Source: Armillaria gallica | Lineage: Eukaryota; Basidiomycota; Agaricomycetes; Agaricales; Physalacriaceae | Length of the DNA: 64,000 nt | NCBI GenBank assembly: GCA_037576215.1 | Contig: JBANDB010000007.1 | Location: forward strand, 1,643,001 to 1,707,000 | Direction of reading: 5' to 3' | In this document: in pieces, positions 23,535 through 35,289 of the stretch | Numbering within the stretch: the first letter of the stretch is position 1 | Layout: the number at the start of each line of letters is the position of its first letter | Notes under the pieces: generated by a model | Seen by the model: the letters and a program-made list of their open reading frames with translations, nothing else | Database searches by the model: none | Told to the model about the DNA's origin: nothing | Position numbers and translations under genes: made by a program

Positions 23535-23861
23535 ATCTCACGGTAGTCGCTCATCAGGCCGTACATGGGCTCGTAGCTGGCATTTCGCAGTGGGATAGGG
23601 TGGGTACAGGGTTCTGAGGGAAGCAGGTGGGGGAACCTGCATTCTCGAGGGAGCACTGTTGCCGTCGCTTTGTCGTCGCGTGGTTCCAGGAATAGTCACG
23701 ATGGCAGATGACATCAAGGCACACCGATTCCCATCATCGATGCCCACTTCCACTCCCTACCACCATCATGGACGTGACTCCTCCCTTTTCCTTTATCACT
23801 TATGTTTCGAAGCGGACGTTAGATGAAGGAGCGCACAAAAATTATCGTCTTTTGATCGTCC

Positions 23862-26650
23862 TTCTCATCCCTCTCTCCTCTTCTCCCATGACTAAAGGTC
23901 ATGTCCTCTCATCGTCTCGTATCTAATTGGTGTGTCTCCTGGCATTGTACGCCTCATCGTCGAGCAGGACGGGTTTGGTTTCCTGATCGGTACCAGTTCC
24001 CTTTTCAGATTTGTTGATGGATCGGATTTTTTGCTTTGACCACGACGACGACGACGGCGACCGAGGAACGGTGAGCTTTTTAATTTATTTATTTATTATC
24101 TCGTCGCGTCTCTCTTGGGTCTAATGCTCTCCAGGTCATCGTTGATACTTCAATGCTACCTAGTAGGACAGGCAGACTTTATTCAGAAAGGTAGAGATAC
24201 AGTACCACACTGTTATTTCGTCAATTTCTTACCCTTTGTTCGCCAGCTCACGTCTGTATCTGCTATGGTAAGCTCTCATTTATTACTCAGTTTTAATATT
24301 TTCTTATTATTTTCCTAGCTCTATCCTAATGGCGTCAACACGCCTTTGAATGGTTTTCTTACTATGCAAGGTTCGTGTTTGATGCTTTGTATTTCTTTCG
24401 TTGGCTAACCCTTCTTCTCCCTTTGTAGCCATGCCATTCTCGCCAAATGAGAAGACGCGGTCATTTTTTCAACGATGATGTCAAATAACCGATCGACGAC
24501 AAGCTCAACGCCGACCTCGATCCCCAAGGCTCCCCAAATGTCTACCGGCCCTCAAGATCAAGCTCGACTACGGTGATTCCCCCCCTCCTGATTAACGGCT
24601 CTCAAAAGGTCTACCGGCTCTCAAGACCTCATGCGCGGTGTTCCTTCTGACGACGGCGATGGATACATTCATGCGGGGGAGTTAGCGCAGGTAAGGGTTT
24701 CTTGTATCAAATTTCTGACGGTTTACTAACGAATACTTGACGGTATTGAAGATACGGCCAACACTTGAGGTGAGCACACGACCATTTTACAATATTCCGC
24801 TTTCCTTATTTCTTTACCTAGGGTTTGCATGAGTCTCATGGACTGCGCGACCGCCTGTCCCCTTCTGCGCAGCTCACCACAAGGTACGCAATATCTTCCT
24901 GTTTCCATTTTCTGACTGAAGCCGTCTTCAGTTGAAGGCAAGACGGAGTGATGGCAGGGATAGTAAGGCCAGATTCGACTCGGGGCTTGACTCTCAAGGT
25001 AAGATCTTCCACTGACGGCACCCGAGACTACACTAACAAAAGTATTTCCAATCTAGCATCAATTTCTGAAGCTTCGGCCGTTTCGAGATGAGTATCGATC
25101 CCTCAACCCTTTCGGGCGCGTAGTACTTAGTGGAACAATGGGAATGGATGGAGTGTGGGGATACTATGAACAGGATTGGTGGGGAGTCTTGTAACAGGAA
25201 TTTTCATGGTAAGCCCTTTGATGCACGATATCCGGGACAACGCTAATAGAAGATTTTGTCCAGGCTACGGCCGTCAATAGGTTGCGCCTCCGCCGAGTGT
25301 TGATGGCTGAGCAGCTCCTCAAGCTCAAGCGTGGCTTTTGTAGGCCTTCCTTAGTTTAATCTTAAAACGGTATACTAACAATAGTCTAGCAATGTACTCA
25401 ACGTTGCCACCACCTCCTCCGTATGCTAACGAGCTTGGACGTGTGCGCGCGGGAGGCTAGGAAGGTTGCAGAGGATATCACACTAGAGAACGCAACCGGT
25501 AAGCAGAGTCAACTGACGTCCTAATGGCACTACTGACTAGTTTCTAGCTATGCTTGACGTCAACTGAATGCACTCGATTTATCACAGATCTGGTAAGTAT
25601 TTTGATAAATTCTATTGATTCGAACTGACGATTTTACGACAGCAGACGGGGCGTTCATAGTCGGCGCGCACACGGAGAGGAAGGCGTGGGGAGTGCAGAA
25701 CACCACTACACCCGCGGCGCGCGCAGGGAGATGGATTTGCGCGGAAGTCGATCGGTAAGCAGACTCGGCCGAGATCGTCATCCCACCACTTACCAGCTTT
25801 GTAGACGACTACAAGACTTAACCCTTACCATCGTCCTCCTCGTCTGCCGTTCACGACTCTCGGTTAACGAGACGACTCGTTATTCGGGGGTTGATACTCG
25901 ATACATCACGCATCTGGCAAGTCTGGCGACAATTTCTACTGATTCAAAACTAACGAGTTTACTACAGGAGAGGACGGGGCATTCATATTCGGCGCGCATG
26001 CGGGGAGGAAGGTGTGCGGAGGAAGGGAACACCACTACCCGCGCGCAGCGTGCGCCGTGGAGGTCGACAGGTATGCACACTTGCATGAGATCATCCCATC
26101 ACTAACCAGTTCTGTAGGCAACTACAAGACACGCTTCCCATCCCCCTCCTCGTCTGCCGCTCACGACTCTCTGTCAACGAGACGACTTGGTATTCGGGAG
26201 CACTCGATGTATCGCCCATCTAGTGAGTCTTGCCATATATTCTATTGATTGAAAACTGATGAGTCTACTACAGAGAGAGGACGCGCGTTCACGGTCGGCA
26301 CAGAGGAGAGGGGGGAGTGTGCGTGGAGAGGACAGTGTGGAGGACTTGGGCGTGCATGCGGAGGGAGGCATGCCCGGGGAGGATGGCGTGAAGGGACGGC
26401 TGTATGCTATTATTGGACTGGAGGAGGACGGGTAGTTGAAAGGAGGGAGGGTACTGTGGCTGTGGAGGACGGAGGGTCATCGTCGTGTGGCTGTGGAGGA
26501 GGGGAGGGCAGTCGTCTTGTGGCTATGAGGGTCGGAGGGTCGTCTTGGCCATCCTTTATAGAGACGGGCATGTTCACGGAGGTCGCATCGGGATGCGGAT
26601 GAGGGTTGGACAGGTCAGAGAGTGACGGCAGACAAGGGCAGACACAGAGG
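23862..26650 (+). repeat. Inverted copy of the small-exon block
   Basis: The plus strand here matches the minus strand of 19.25-21.5, 8.7-11.0 and 31.96-34.46 kb. It starts at cgtccttctcatccctctctc (23862), includes the Asp-rich piece (24.04 kb), the 21-nt exon flanked by CGCCAG and GTAAGC (24.24-24.27 kb) and the splice chain to 25.5 kb, then three tandem modules. After about 26.55 kb comes a segment matching the reverse complement of 34.50-34.62 kb, which in unit 3 lies on the opposite end of the block. The arm is therefore inverted and also re-ordered. Confidence 0.65.
25440..26480 (+). repeat. Three tandem exon-intron modules
   Basis: A module of about 306-324 bp is repeated. Each repeat has an exon-like piece containing ttcatattcggcgcgc or a close variant, an intron of about 50 nt (gtaagcaga..., gtatgcaca...) ending in ctttgtag/ttctgtag, a second exon-like piece containing cgtctgccg(c/t)tcacgactc, and a second intron with attctattgatt, a CTRAC branch site and actacag or acgacag. 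The second-intron donors are at 25593 (GTAAGT), 25917 (GCAAGT) and 26223 (GTGAGT). Copies of the same module occur on the minus strand in all three full units. Both introns and exons are thus duplicated as one piece. Confidence 0.7.
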
Positions 26651-26719
26651 GAGGCGACGTCGACGGTCTGCGTACAAGCATAGGTAGGGGAGGGACAGTG
26701 TAGCAGCATAGAGACGTCG

Positions 26720-27930
26720 ACGGCATGGGATGAAGGCAGAGGATGTGCAACTGAATGAAGAGATGGATGACATGTGTGGTGTTCGACGTCGAGTGGTTCT
26801 TTGTGTATGGTGCGTCATCTATCTCCCCTGGGTCTTCTCAGTCTGACGTCTTTTGACTCTAGTGCGTCATCGTCAAGAATTTAGGCCTATACAAGAGCTA
26901 GTCTCAGTTCAGCACGGTTGGGGTGAGGCTCCACTTGTTCAAGCGCCAGTGTACACCCTCGGAACGGGGACTACCTTGGCTGCTCGCCATCGCGCGTGGT
27001 TTTTTCCTTCTTGAAGCGTGAGCTCCTTCAGAACTTCTAACAACCTCTTGTTATTCTTTCACGTCATGCTTTGTAGTCTGTACCTTTTGTACGCCAGTAG
27101 TATTGCCAATATAATTATCCTTCTTTGCTTCTATATCGCCCTCGACGACGTGACACGTGGGAGGGAAGCATGCGCGCGTAGTGGGGTCTGTCAGCTCCCA
27201 CATTCCTTCAACTCTTACCATCATACCCCTCGACGGCCTCGCATGGATGGTGCGACGTCCTCCACACACCGACGAGGATACTCAGTCAACGAGAAGATTC
27301 GCAAAGAAACCATTGCACACCAGGTCAACTAGTACGCGATAAACTGCCTAGGACACGCTCGATCGTCTCACGGACAGAGATGCTGTTCGTGGTTGAGCAT
27401 GGTACGAAGTACAGGGCAGGATCTAGAAAGGTTTCTCCATTGTGCGGCGGGCAGAAGGGATTCTGAGAAACCAACATCAAGGGAAGAAAAGGTACGTTCT
27501 CCCTTTGTGGCTATCTGACCATACTAGTTCTGACCAGCGCCTCCTTCACCATCAAGACATTTCTCCAGTCATGATACGATGAACTCTTGGACGAGGAGCT
27601 GAACGAGACCACAACAAATGTTGCGACTCCAAGGCCTTTCTGTTCGACACAAACTCAATGGACGTCGACGATTTCGCAAGTCGCTCTTCAAGTTAATACG
27701 TCGTGTCTTCCCTTAGTCGACTTGTTGAAACGAGTTCAAAAACATGTCGTTCTGGCGAGAGATATGCAGGACGGCATCTGTGACCCGTACTCGGATGTAC
27801 GACCGCTGTACGAGACGTCTTTTGGTTTGCTTTTGGCATCACGTATAGGTGAGCTATCGATGCTCTCTTTCACTGTCCAGTCATCATACTCACCCAGATT
27901 CACCAGCATCTCGTCTCTTGCCTTCTGATC
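26720..27930 (+). repeat. Decayed-exon repeat block, unit 2 copy (right part)
   Basis: Homologue of 13.72-14.9 and 36.24-37.52 kb. The exon-like piece at about 26.77-26.81 kb can be read VVFDVEWFFVY before a GTGCGTC...CTCTAG intron. Around 27.55-27.66 kb lies the counterpart of the Asp-rich piece seen in unit 3. Frames are broken, so I do not annotate a protein. Confidence 0.45.
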
Positions 27931-27944
27931 TCTTCATATCATGT

Positions 27945-28253
27945 CTAAAGCAGGGAGGTACGCAGATAAGTCCGATTATGATTATTTATTCGCAGACTGC
28001 AGTCGAGAGAACTTTCTTTTGTGTATAGTTCAACATGCATTTGTTTTGACTTGGTTTCAACGCCGAGAACACGGCATCGTCTAGCCCATAAAATCTGACC
28101 CTCCTGCACAATTGGTAGCTTCTCATGGCTGTACAAATCAAATTTCAATTGCCTCCGGATCCAATGTATAATGCGCGCCTGTTCAACGAACATCTTAGCC
28201 TTCTGCAACCATGCTCCGAAGAGACCAAGCAGCTCACCCCCATGCAGCTTCAC
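27945..28253 (-). other. Unclassified open frame at the end of unit 2
   Basis: A 102-codon minus-strand frame beginning MKLHGGELLGLFGAWLQKAK, with QILWARRCRVLGVETKSKQM further on. It occupies the same relative place as the LINE fragment of unit 1 but is not obviously the same sequence. It may be another transposon remnant; no family was recognised. Confidence 0.25.
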
Positions 28254-28822
28254 CCCTCTTCACCCCTCCAGTCCTCACTCGTCGTCTAGGTAACGCAAGA
28301 TACGTCCTTGAGCTCGACGGCGCTCAAATTTCCTTTTGGAACTGTGGCGATTTTTTCGTTTTTGGCTTGAACGAGAGGAGGTCGGATGCATTGCCAGTGG
28401 AATATGAAGAGGGACGAAGTGAGGCAACAGAGGGATGTAATTGTTAGGAGGGCAAACGTTGCCAGGACGCAGGGTCAAATAGATGACGACTTAATGGCTG
28501 CAGTGTGAAGGGCCGCCATGGGGCGTGAGGAATGGTTGTCGAGCTCGGATGTGGGTTGGGCATGGTCCGATGACACCTAAACCCAGATTTCTTTCGGCCG
28601 GAATTGCTTTTGTCTACAACACTGCCTTCACAAGTTCGAGTGTATTTTCCATTCTGACTATTGACGCGGACGTGCGCAGAACATGTCGTATTAGATTAAT
28701 TGCCCCCACTATCACAGAATTCTATGACTCGACAACGCTCCTTCCGTCTGTCAAATTTCCAGGCCTGAATGTCGACACCGGGAAACCAAGACTGTGATGA
28801 CTTCTCCCCACCGGTAGTCAAA

Positions 28823-30584
28823 TCAGACAAGTACATTGCGAGATCCTGCCAGACTGAGATCGTTCAGCTTCCGCCATTCTTCCTTGTTCAGGGTGTCCAT
28901 CACAATCACCGACACCTTCTCGAATCTCTGATCTGGCAGTCGTCTCCCTACGGCCCAGAAGCGGTTGGCACCAAGCAGTGTGTACGTATCTTCAGGTATC
29001 GGAAATCGGTCGGTGACATGGATTTTGAATGTGTGCACGATCCCGTCTGCGGCTTTGACAACCAACTCCCCACATCGATCACGCCATTCTGCCGATCCCG
29101 CGTCGAATCCCCGCACATACCCCTTGTCAATGCAATGTCCATTAAACCAGTCCTCATCCGTCTCATTATCATGCTGAACATACCCAGCAAAACCGTTGAC
29201 ATCCTTTGGCAGAGGCTGTTTCATGACCTGGTCCCATGTCGGTCTCCATTTCTTGCATCCGAGTCCAACTCCAGGATACACAAAGAGGAAGGGGGCGCGC
29301 TTCCCAGGGTCCATTGCATCCACCAGTGCCGTCCATGCACCCTCGAGAGTCTCGCTCTCATGGTAGGCAGGTATTGTATCAGGCCGCAGAGGGAATGCGA
29401 GTCCGGCCACTCTGTCGACTGGATTGGTCGACATGCGCTTCTGCATGTCCGCCAGTACAGAAAATATATGACTTGGTCTCCTCTCCACTGAATGCAGCTC
29501 CTCGTGAAACCTGGAAAGGAGTGCAGTCTCGTAGTTCCCGCCGTCTATCCGCTGTGCGTGCATCGGTCCATCTGGCATATCACCAGCAATGATGTGCTCA
29601 TATCCGACCTCCTGGAGTGTCCATGCACGTCGAAACCAGGACAGATCACTGTCCAAGTCGCCGTCCTTCAACCTCAACAGGCGCCCCAGCCCACTCAGGT
29701 AGGCCACCACCGTGTGATACATATACACACGTCCAATTGTAGGCACATCCAGCCTCCACTCCTCCACGCGCAGATCCTCCCTCGGCCCTCCTTCCTCTTT
29801 CTGTCTTAAACAGAGCACATCCAGCCAGGCGTACTCTACTCCCAGATTCAGCATCTCGATCCGGATGAGGTTGAGATCCGCGTCCTTTGGTATAGGCACA
29901 GGCCACTCCTTCCCGTTGATAGGGGTCCGCACATCCATACGATCCTTCTCATCAACCCACGCGTGCGAAATTGGTGTTGGCTTTTCGTCAGTGATCCACG
30001 ATGGCACCACGCGATTGCTGCACAGGTCCCATACACGTCGAGGTCTCAAATATGGGTCGACAATCCGCTTTCCTACCAGCGCTTTTTGTCGGCGCTCCCT
30101 GTCCTTCCCTTCACGTCTGCGTAATTTATCTTGGATGTTGCTTGGGTTCTTTGTATCCCATACTGGGCGAAGGAGGGCATAAGCCGTGCCAAAGTCGTAG
30201 TTCCTTTTAATGAAGTCTTCGAGAATGGTGCGAAGCTTGCGTGACGTTCTGTACGTTCCGAGGGTGGCGTTCAGTCTATTCACGACCCCCCGAATGCCAA
30301 GCATAGCGCAGGGAGTGTCTGCGAGAAAGCATGGTATGACAGGCTTTGGACCGGTGTACGACCGCTGCAGTGGAACCTCGATAGACAATTCCGCTTGGCC
30401 GGTCTCGGTGAATGCGGAAAGGGTGACTTCGTCCTTCTCCTCGACCTGGAATACATTTCAATTTCTTCTCTGTCTGTTTTGCCGACTGACATACCCGCCG
30501 ACGTCGATCACGACGATCACGATCCTCCAGGTCATTGTTGCTCCTGTCAACGTCCAGATGTCCCATTTTTCTTCTAATACCCAT
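28823..30584 (-). CDS. HET-domain (heterokaryon incompatibility) protein, copy 3
   Basis: Predicted as complement(join(28823..30445,30495..30584)), 570 residues. Exon 1 has 30 codons (MGIRRKMGHLDVDRSNND, then a run ending RRRR) and is followed by a 49-nt phase-0 intron GTATGTC...TTCCAG. The HET motifs are intact: PISHAWVDEKDRMDV, EYAWLDVLCLRQK, VPTIGRVY, VVAYLSGLG and LSWFRRAWTLQEVG. The conserved STNPVDRVAGLAFPL and YHESETLEGAWTALV segments follow. Window differences from copy 2 include MYHT in place of KHGMLQHEK after GxVY, and a shortened GANRFWAV before GRRLP. The frame is fully open, so the copy is probably functional, but expression is unknown. CpG-rich, unlike copy 1. Confidence 0.8.
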
Positions 30585-31950
30585 GATTATGTTCATATTC
30601 TGGTCCGAAACAGCGGAGCTGAATCCTTTGGTCTCTGCGCAGCTGTAAATATCGAGCGCAAACGTTTCCAAATCGGCTTGATGCGAATGGAAAGCGAACT
30701 TCCTGTAATTCTTTGGAGCGCTGTGTAAGTAAGCACTTAAACCACCGTAGATCAACCGTACTCACTATTTCCCGTGTCCTTTCGAGGATGTGCGTTCAAG
30801 GGAGTGCTGTTCGAGTCGACGTGGGGAGCTGATCCTGGAAGCTGTGCAAACAGCATGGTCTGGTCCGTGCTAGATGGACACGATCACGCACACGTAGTGA
30901 TGATATTGAACTATTAGTATTCCTGTCGCGGACTGCCTACCAATATTAATTCGACGATAAGTTGCCATATAGTTGAGTTTGCGCAACGATAGGTCATTCA
31001 TTCCCTTGAACTCAACCATTTCGCTGTCATCGCCTTTCACTCCGAAATACTAATTTCACTCCAAGTGAGAGTAGCTCCTTCGAAAGCGCTGGTCGCTCTT
31101 GCACAGAGTGCGCGGTTGGAGCCGTCGTATACAGCATGCTGCAGGAAGAGGGTCTATTGATGAGACTCCCCCTTGTCCACCCGGTGAGGAAACGGGAGAA
31201 AGAAAAACACACGACGAGGCATTGCCACGGGGATTGAGGTCGAGCGAATATGGATATAAACTCGGTAGATAACAGATGAGAAGCCCACCTTTCGGATCGC
31301 ACACGGCAAGGAGTTGTTCAAGACACAATAGCTCTAACCTCTCAGTCTTCGTAGTTTGCGAGAAAAGGTAAGCGAGGGCTGGCGGGTTTGAATTGCCCTT
31401 CGTTGTAGTATGGATTCATATGGTGGTGTGATGCGCGAATTCGATATAACTGACAGAAAACGCGAGATTGGACTATGACTCTGAGCGTATTTTTCACATC
31501 TGCGTTTGACAGGGAGTGAACGCGTCTAAGGTTCCCGGGTCCCTAAGGCGAGTATTCGGGTGCGTGTTGTATTTCGAGTGCTAGTACGGGTTCGATTTAT
31601 TATGGGGGTGGTGGACTCGGTCGGAGGGTGCCGGTAGAGACTAAGGTCGCGGGATACGACGAATGGGAGAGGGTACAGCCACCTCGTGGGTAATTCGGGC
31701 TCCGATTGTTGTGTTGCGTCATAGACTTGGACTTCTAACTGTAACGACCAACTGGGACGACGAGGAAGGACGTGGTCGCGCTCTCCTGGGGCTCCACATC
31801 ACTCAAGAGCACTCATTCTGCCAAACCCGCTTCCTAAAAGTATTCACTGGGTCCTCATCGATCATGAAGTTGTCTTCAAGGCCAAGTCTCCCCCGACCCT
31901 TAAACATGCACATTTCACTTCCATGAAATCGCTCGTCTCCAATAACTCCC
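30585..31950 (-). other. HET copy 3 leader and conserved flank
   Basis: Contains the leader intron-like GTGAGTACGGTTG...ACACAG (about 30766-30722). From about 31103 it has the segment shared with units 2 and 4. No gene is supported. Two overlapping minus-strand frames of about 90 codons (31027-31328) are conserved with 18311-18693 only because the DNA is. Confidence 0.35.
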
Positions 31951-31959
31951 CGCTGAATC

Positions 31960-34460
31960 GGTCATCCGCCCTCCACAGCCACAAGATCCTCCCTCCCTTC
32001 GACTGCCGGTCTCTCCTCCGCCGACGACCTCCCTCACAGCCACAGCACCCTCCGCGTCACTCCTCCCTCGACTAAGCACCCTCCATCCACACCTGCACTC
32101 GGCGACGTCCGTCCCCACACAACATCCCCCTCGCATACGCGTGTGCAAATCCTCCGCACTGTACCCTCTCTGCGCATACTCCTTCCTCTCCTCCCAGTGT
32201 GCCGACTGCGAACGCGCGCACTCCATTCACACTCCTCAGCTTGAGTCAATAGAAATTATAGCAAGACTCACTATATGGGTGATAAATTAAGTGCTGCTCC
32301 CAAAACCGAACTGTTTCGTCAACGGCGAGTCACGACCGGTAGATGAGGAGTCGCATGGGAACTTTGGGAAGGGTGTGTCTTGTAGCCATATCGCCGGTCT
32401 ACAGAACTAGTCAGTACCGCCATCACATCTCAGCCACTTGTGCTTACCGGTCGACTTCCACCACTCATGCCCATCTCTCTCCCACAACCTCCTAGCTTCC
32501 CGCACGCGCCGTGAGCGGGGTAACGTTCCCTCCCTCCTCTCCGCGCGCGCGCCGAATATGAACGTCCTGCCCTCTGTAGTAAAACCGTTAGTCTTAATCA
32601 ATGGAAATCATCGAAAGACTTACCAGAATCGAGTGCATCCCAGTAACGTTGAGTATAGCCAACGAGTCGACAGTGGCATCGATATCATTGGCCTGGAACT
32701 AGTCAGTAGAGCCATTAGGAAGTTAGTCGAGCCTGCTTACTGCTTGCATTTAATCTCATCTGAGGTCCTCCGCACATCTTCCTAGTCTCCCGCCCGTGCA
32801 CCTCCCAGCTCGTTAACGGATGGATGTGGCGGTACTGTGGATTGCATTACTACACTATTGTTAGTATTGAAGGATTGAGATAAGGAAGCCTTACCTTCAT
32901 CCACGCCCGCCTTCATAAGTGCCCGTAAGACAACAATATCTGAGAAAAGGTCGAGGCACGAGGCGGAGGCGTAAGCTGCCAACTGTCATAACCCCCGACC
33001 AGTGACAGAAACACTTGACGGATAGATAGTCAGCGGAGGCGTGTACTAAACACCGTCGGCCGTAGTCAAGGCTGGATGAAGATTTCTGTTAGCGTAGTCT
33101 CGGGTGTCGTTGGTGCAAGGGCTTACGTTGAAAAAATACCTTCCAGGCAGCCGACAACTCGTATCGCCAGCCATCGACTCGACAGCCTACCGATCTTCCC
33201 ATCCACTGAAACAAGGGTTAGCCAGAGAGCAGGATAGGGAGATATCGCGTACATTGCATATCAAATTCAACACCAACATCTTGCCATGAGCTACCTGAAT
33301 GCATCAATAGAAGGGTACAGGCGGTCGCGCAGTGCATGAGAGCCGTATCAATCTTGTCCATCGAGCATCTGTAGATACCGTGTCAGCGAGAGTAATGAAG
33401 TCGGGCCACGTCGCATACCATCGCGGACGCTGCTCAAGCAGTTCAGCAGGGGGAAGGAAGAGATCGTACATTTGAGGACGAGGTGATCCATGCGGGCTCT
33501 GGGAGAATGTTAGAGAAAGCGGAGCATGTAAAATGTTAACACGCATACCTAACGTCCGTTAGCCGCATCTTTGAGTACATTCAAGACTGTCAACATGTTG
33601 TTAGTAGACCGTTATAGCTTTGAAAGAAAGCCTTACTTTAGTTGACCTTTCCCTGCACGTTTGTATCCATACGCTTCGTCAGATCCAACACCGCGCATGA
33701 GATCTTGAGGGCCGGTAGATGTGTCGTCGAGTCGTAGACTGGGAGGGAAGAAGTTGACGTTGTCATCGTTGTCGATCTTAACAGCGACCGGCTGCTTTGA
33801 CGTCCTCGTGTGGGAAATAGTCGCGTCTTCTAGTCTTACAAGAACGGCGAGGCTACAAAGGAAAAAAGGATTAGCTAGCGACAGAAATTCAAAGCATCAA
33901 GCACGAACCTTCCCTGAAAACTAAGCCATTCAAAGGGGTGTTGACAACGGCCATTAGAATAGACTAGGAGAACAACAATGAGGAAAGAATAAAATTGAGT
34001 AATAAATTGATAGCTCACCATAGTAAATGCAGACGTGAACTGGCGAACAATGGGTAAGAAATCGAGGAAACAGCAATGTGGCACCAAATCCTTACCAAGT
34101 CCGCCTCTTCTACCACTGAACCCGGTAGCATTGAAGTATTAACAATGCCTTGTATAGCATTAGACCCAACAAAGACGCGAAAAGATAATGTAGAACTCAC
34201 CATTCGTTGGTCGCTGCCGTCGTCGTCGTCGTGAGAGGAAAAGTTTGATCAATCAACGATTCTGAAAAGGGAACTGATACCGGTCACGAGACCAAACCCG
34301 TCCTGCTCGACAAAGTCGACGATAAGGCATATGCCATCAGGAGACGCGCCATGAGATATGAAAAGACGAGAGGACGTGACTTGAAGTCATGGGAGAAGGG
34401 GAGAGAGGGATGAGAAGGACCAGAGAGGAGAAAAGTGGGGATGAATGGGATTTGAACACC
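31960..34460 (-). repeat. Small-exon repeat block, unit 3 copy
   Basis: Best-preserved direct copy. On the minus strand, exon-like pieces alternate with splice signals. RLIVDF-type sequence is at about 34.32-34.25 kb, followed by an Asp run. INTSML-type sequence is at about 34.14 kb. LTSAFTM lies in a 21-nt piece at about 34.04-34.02 kb between CGCCAG and GTGAGC. An exon piece at 33.97-33.91 kb ends before GTTCGTGC. Near 32.62-32.57 kb an intron GTAAGTCTTTCG...ACTACAG with an ACTAAC branch site is textbook. Whether the whole is coding or a spliced non-coding RNA is open. Confidence 0.5.
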
Positions 34461-35140
34461 TCTCTCCATGCTGTGCCACTCCTATGTCCTCCCCTTGTCT
34501 GCCTTCGTTCTCCCCCTCATCCGCATCCCGACGCGACTTCTGTGATATCACTCGTCCTATAACTCCCTGCTAAAACGCGTACACTTTCTTTTCCCCATGA
34601 AAATGCCCGTCGCTATAAAGAATGGCCTCTTGATTGACCGTCCTCCACAGTCACAGCACCAGACCGTTGATGTCCCTTCCCGCATACGGTTCCCTTCACA
34701 CACACACACACATGTCCCTCCTGCATGCACGTCCCTCCCCGTACTCCATCCTCCCCTCCCCGCGCGCGCCGACTCTCAGCGCTGCTGGCTAACTCCTGCT
34801 CTATCTGTATTGCGTATTCTCTATTAAACACTTTAGTCTGTATCGATAAAAAATTATGACGAAACCTACCACAGTGATGGATGGAGAGTAGACCCCAAAA
34901 TCCCATGCTGGACCCACCATACGAGTCGTCTCGTCAACTTGATAACCTTGCAAGCGAGGAGGCGAACGGGAAGGGCGGATTTTGTAGTTACTAGTTGTCT
35001 ACAAAACTGCTTAGTGGTGGGATGACGATCTCAGCTAAGTCTGCTTACTGGTCTACGTTGGTGCAAAGCTATCTCCCTGCGCACGTAGTGGTGTTCTGCA
35101 CTTCCCGCACACACTCTGTGCACTCTCCCCTCTCCGTGTG
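34460..35140 (-). repeat. Extra exon-intron modules, unit 3
   Basis: Counterpart of 21530-22190. The minus strand holds GTAAGCAGACTTAGC...TTTTGTAG (about 35.05-35.0 kb), the same intron as in the tandem modules. Homology with unit 2 stops at about 35140, where unit 2 continues into one more module. Confidence 0.45.
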
Positions 35141-35289
35141 GAGGGTGACTTAAGGCGCCTTGACGGTCACGGGAATCTGACAAAGACGAACGAGCAGACT
35201 GCCAGGGAGCGAAAGGTATGTCAATTTTCTCGAGATGTTCGAGGAAGGAGCATCTTATGCGTCTGAGATCTGAGGCTTGTCAGCAGAAG

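Larger units (their letters stand above)
15591..28255. repeat. Large direct repeat, unit 2
   Basis: Second unit, about 12.7 kb. It opens with the shared anchor (15600-15770), carries HET copy 2, the minus-strand small-exon block (19.25-21.5 kb), extra exon-intron modules (21.5-22.4 kb), a private segment (22.45-23.8 kb), an inverted copy of the small-exon block (23.86-26.65 kb) and the right part of the plus-strand exon block (26.72-27.93 kb). It is about 3 kb longer than unit 1 because of the inverted arm, and it lacks the counterpart of 12.75-13.7 kb. Confidence 0.75.
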
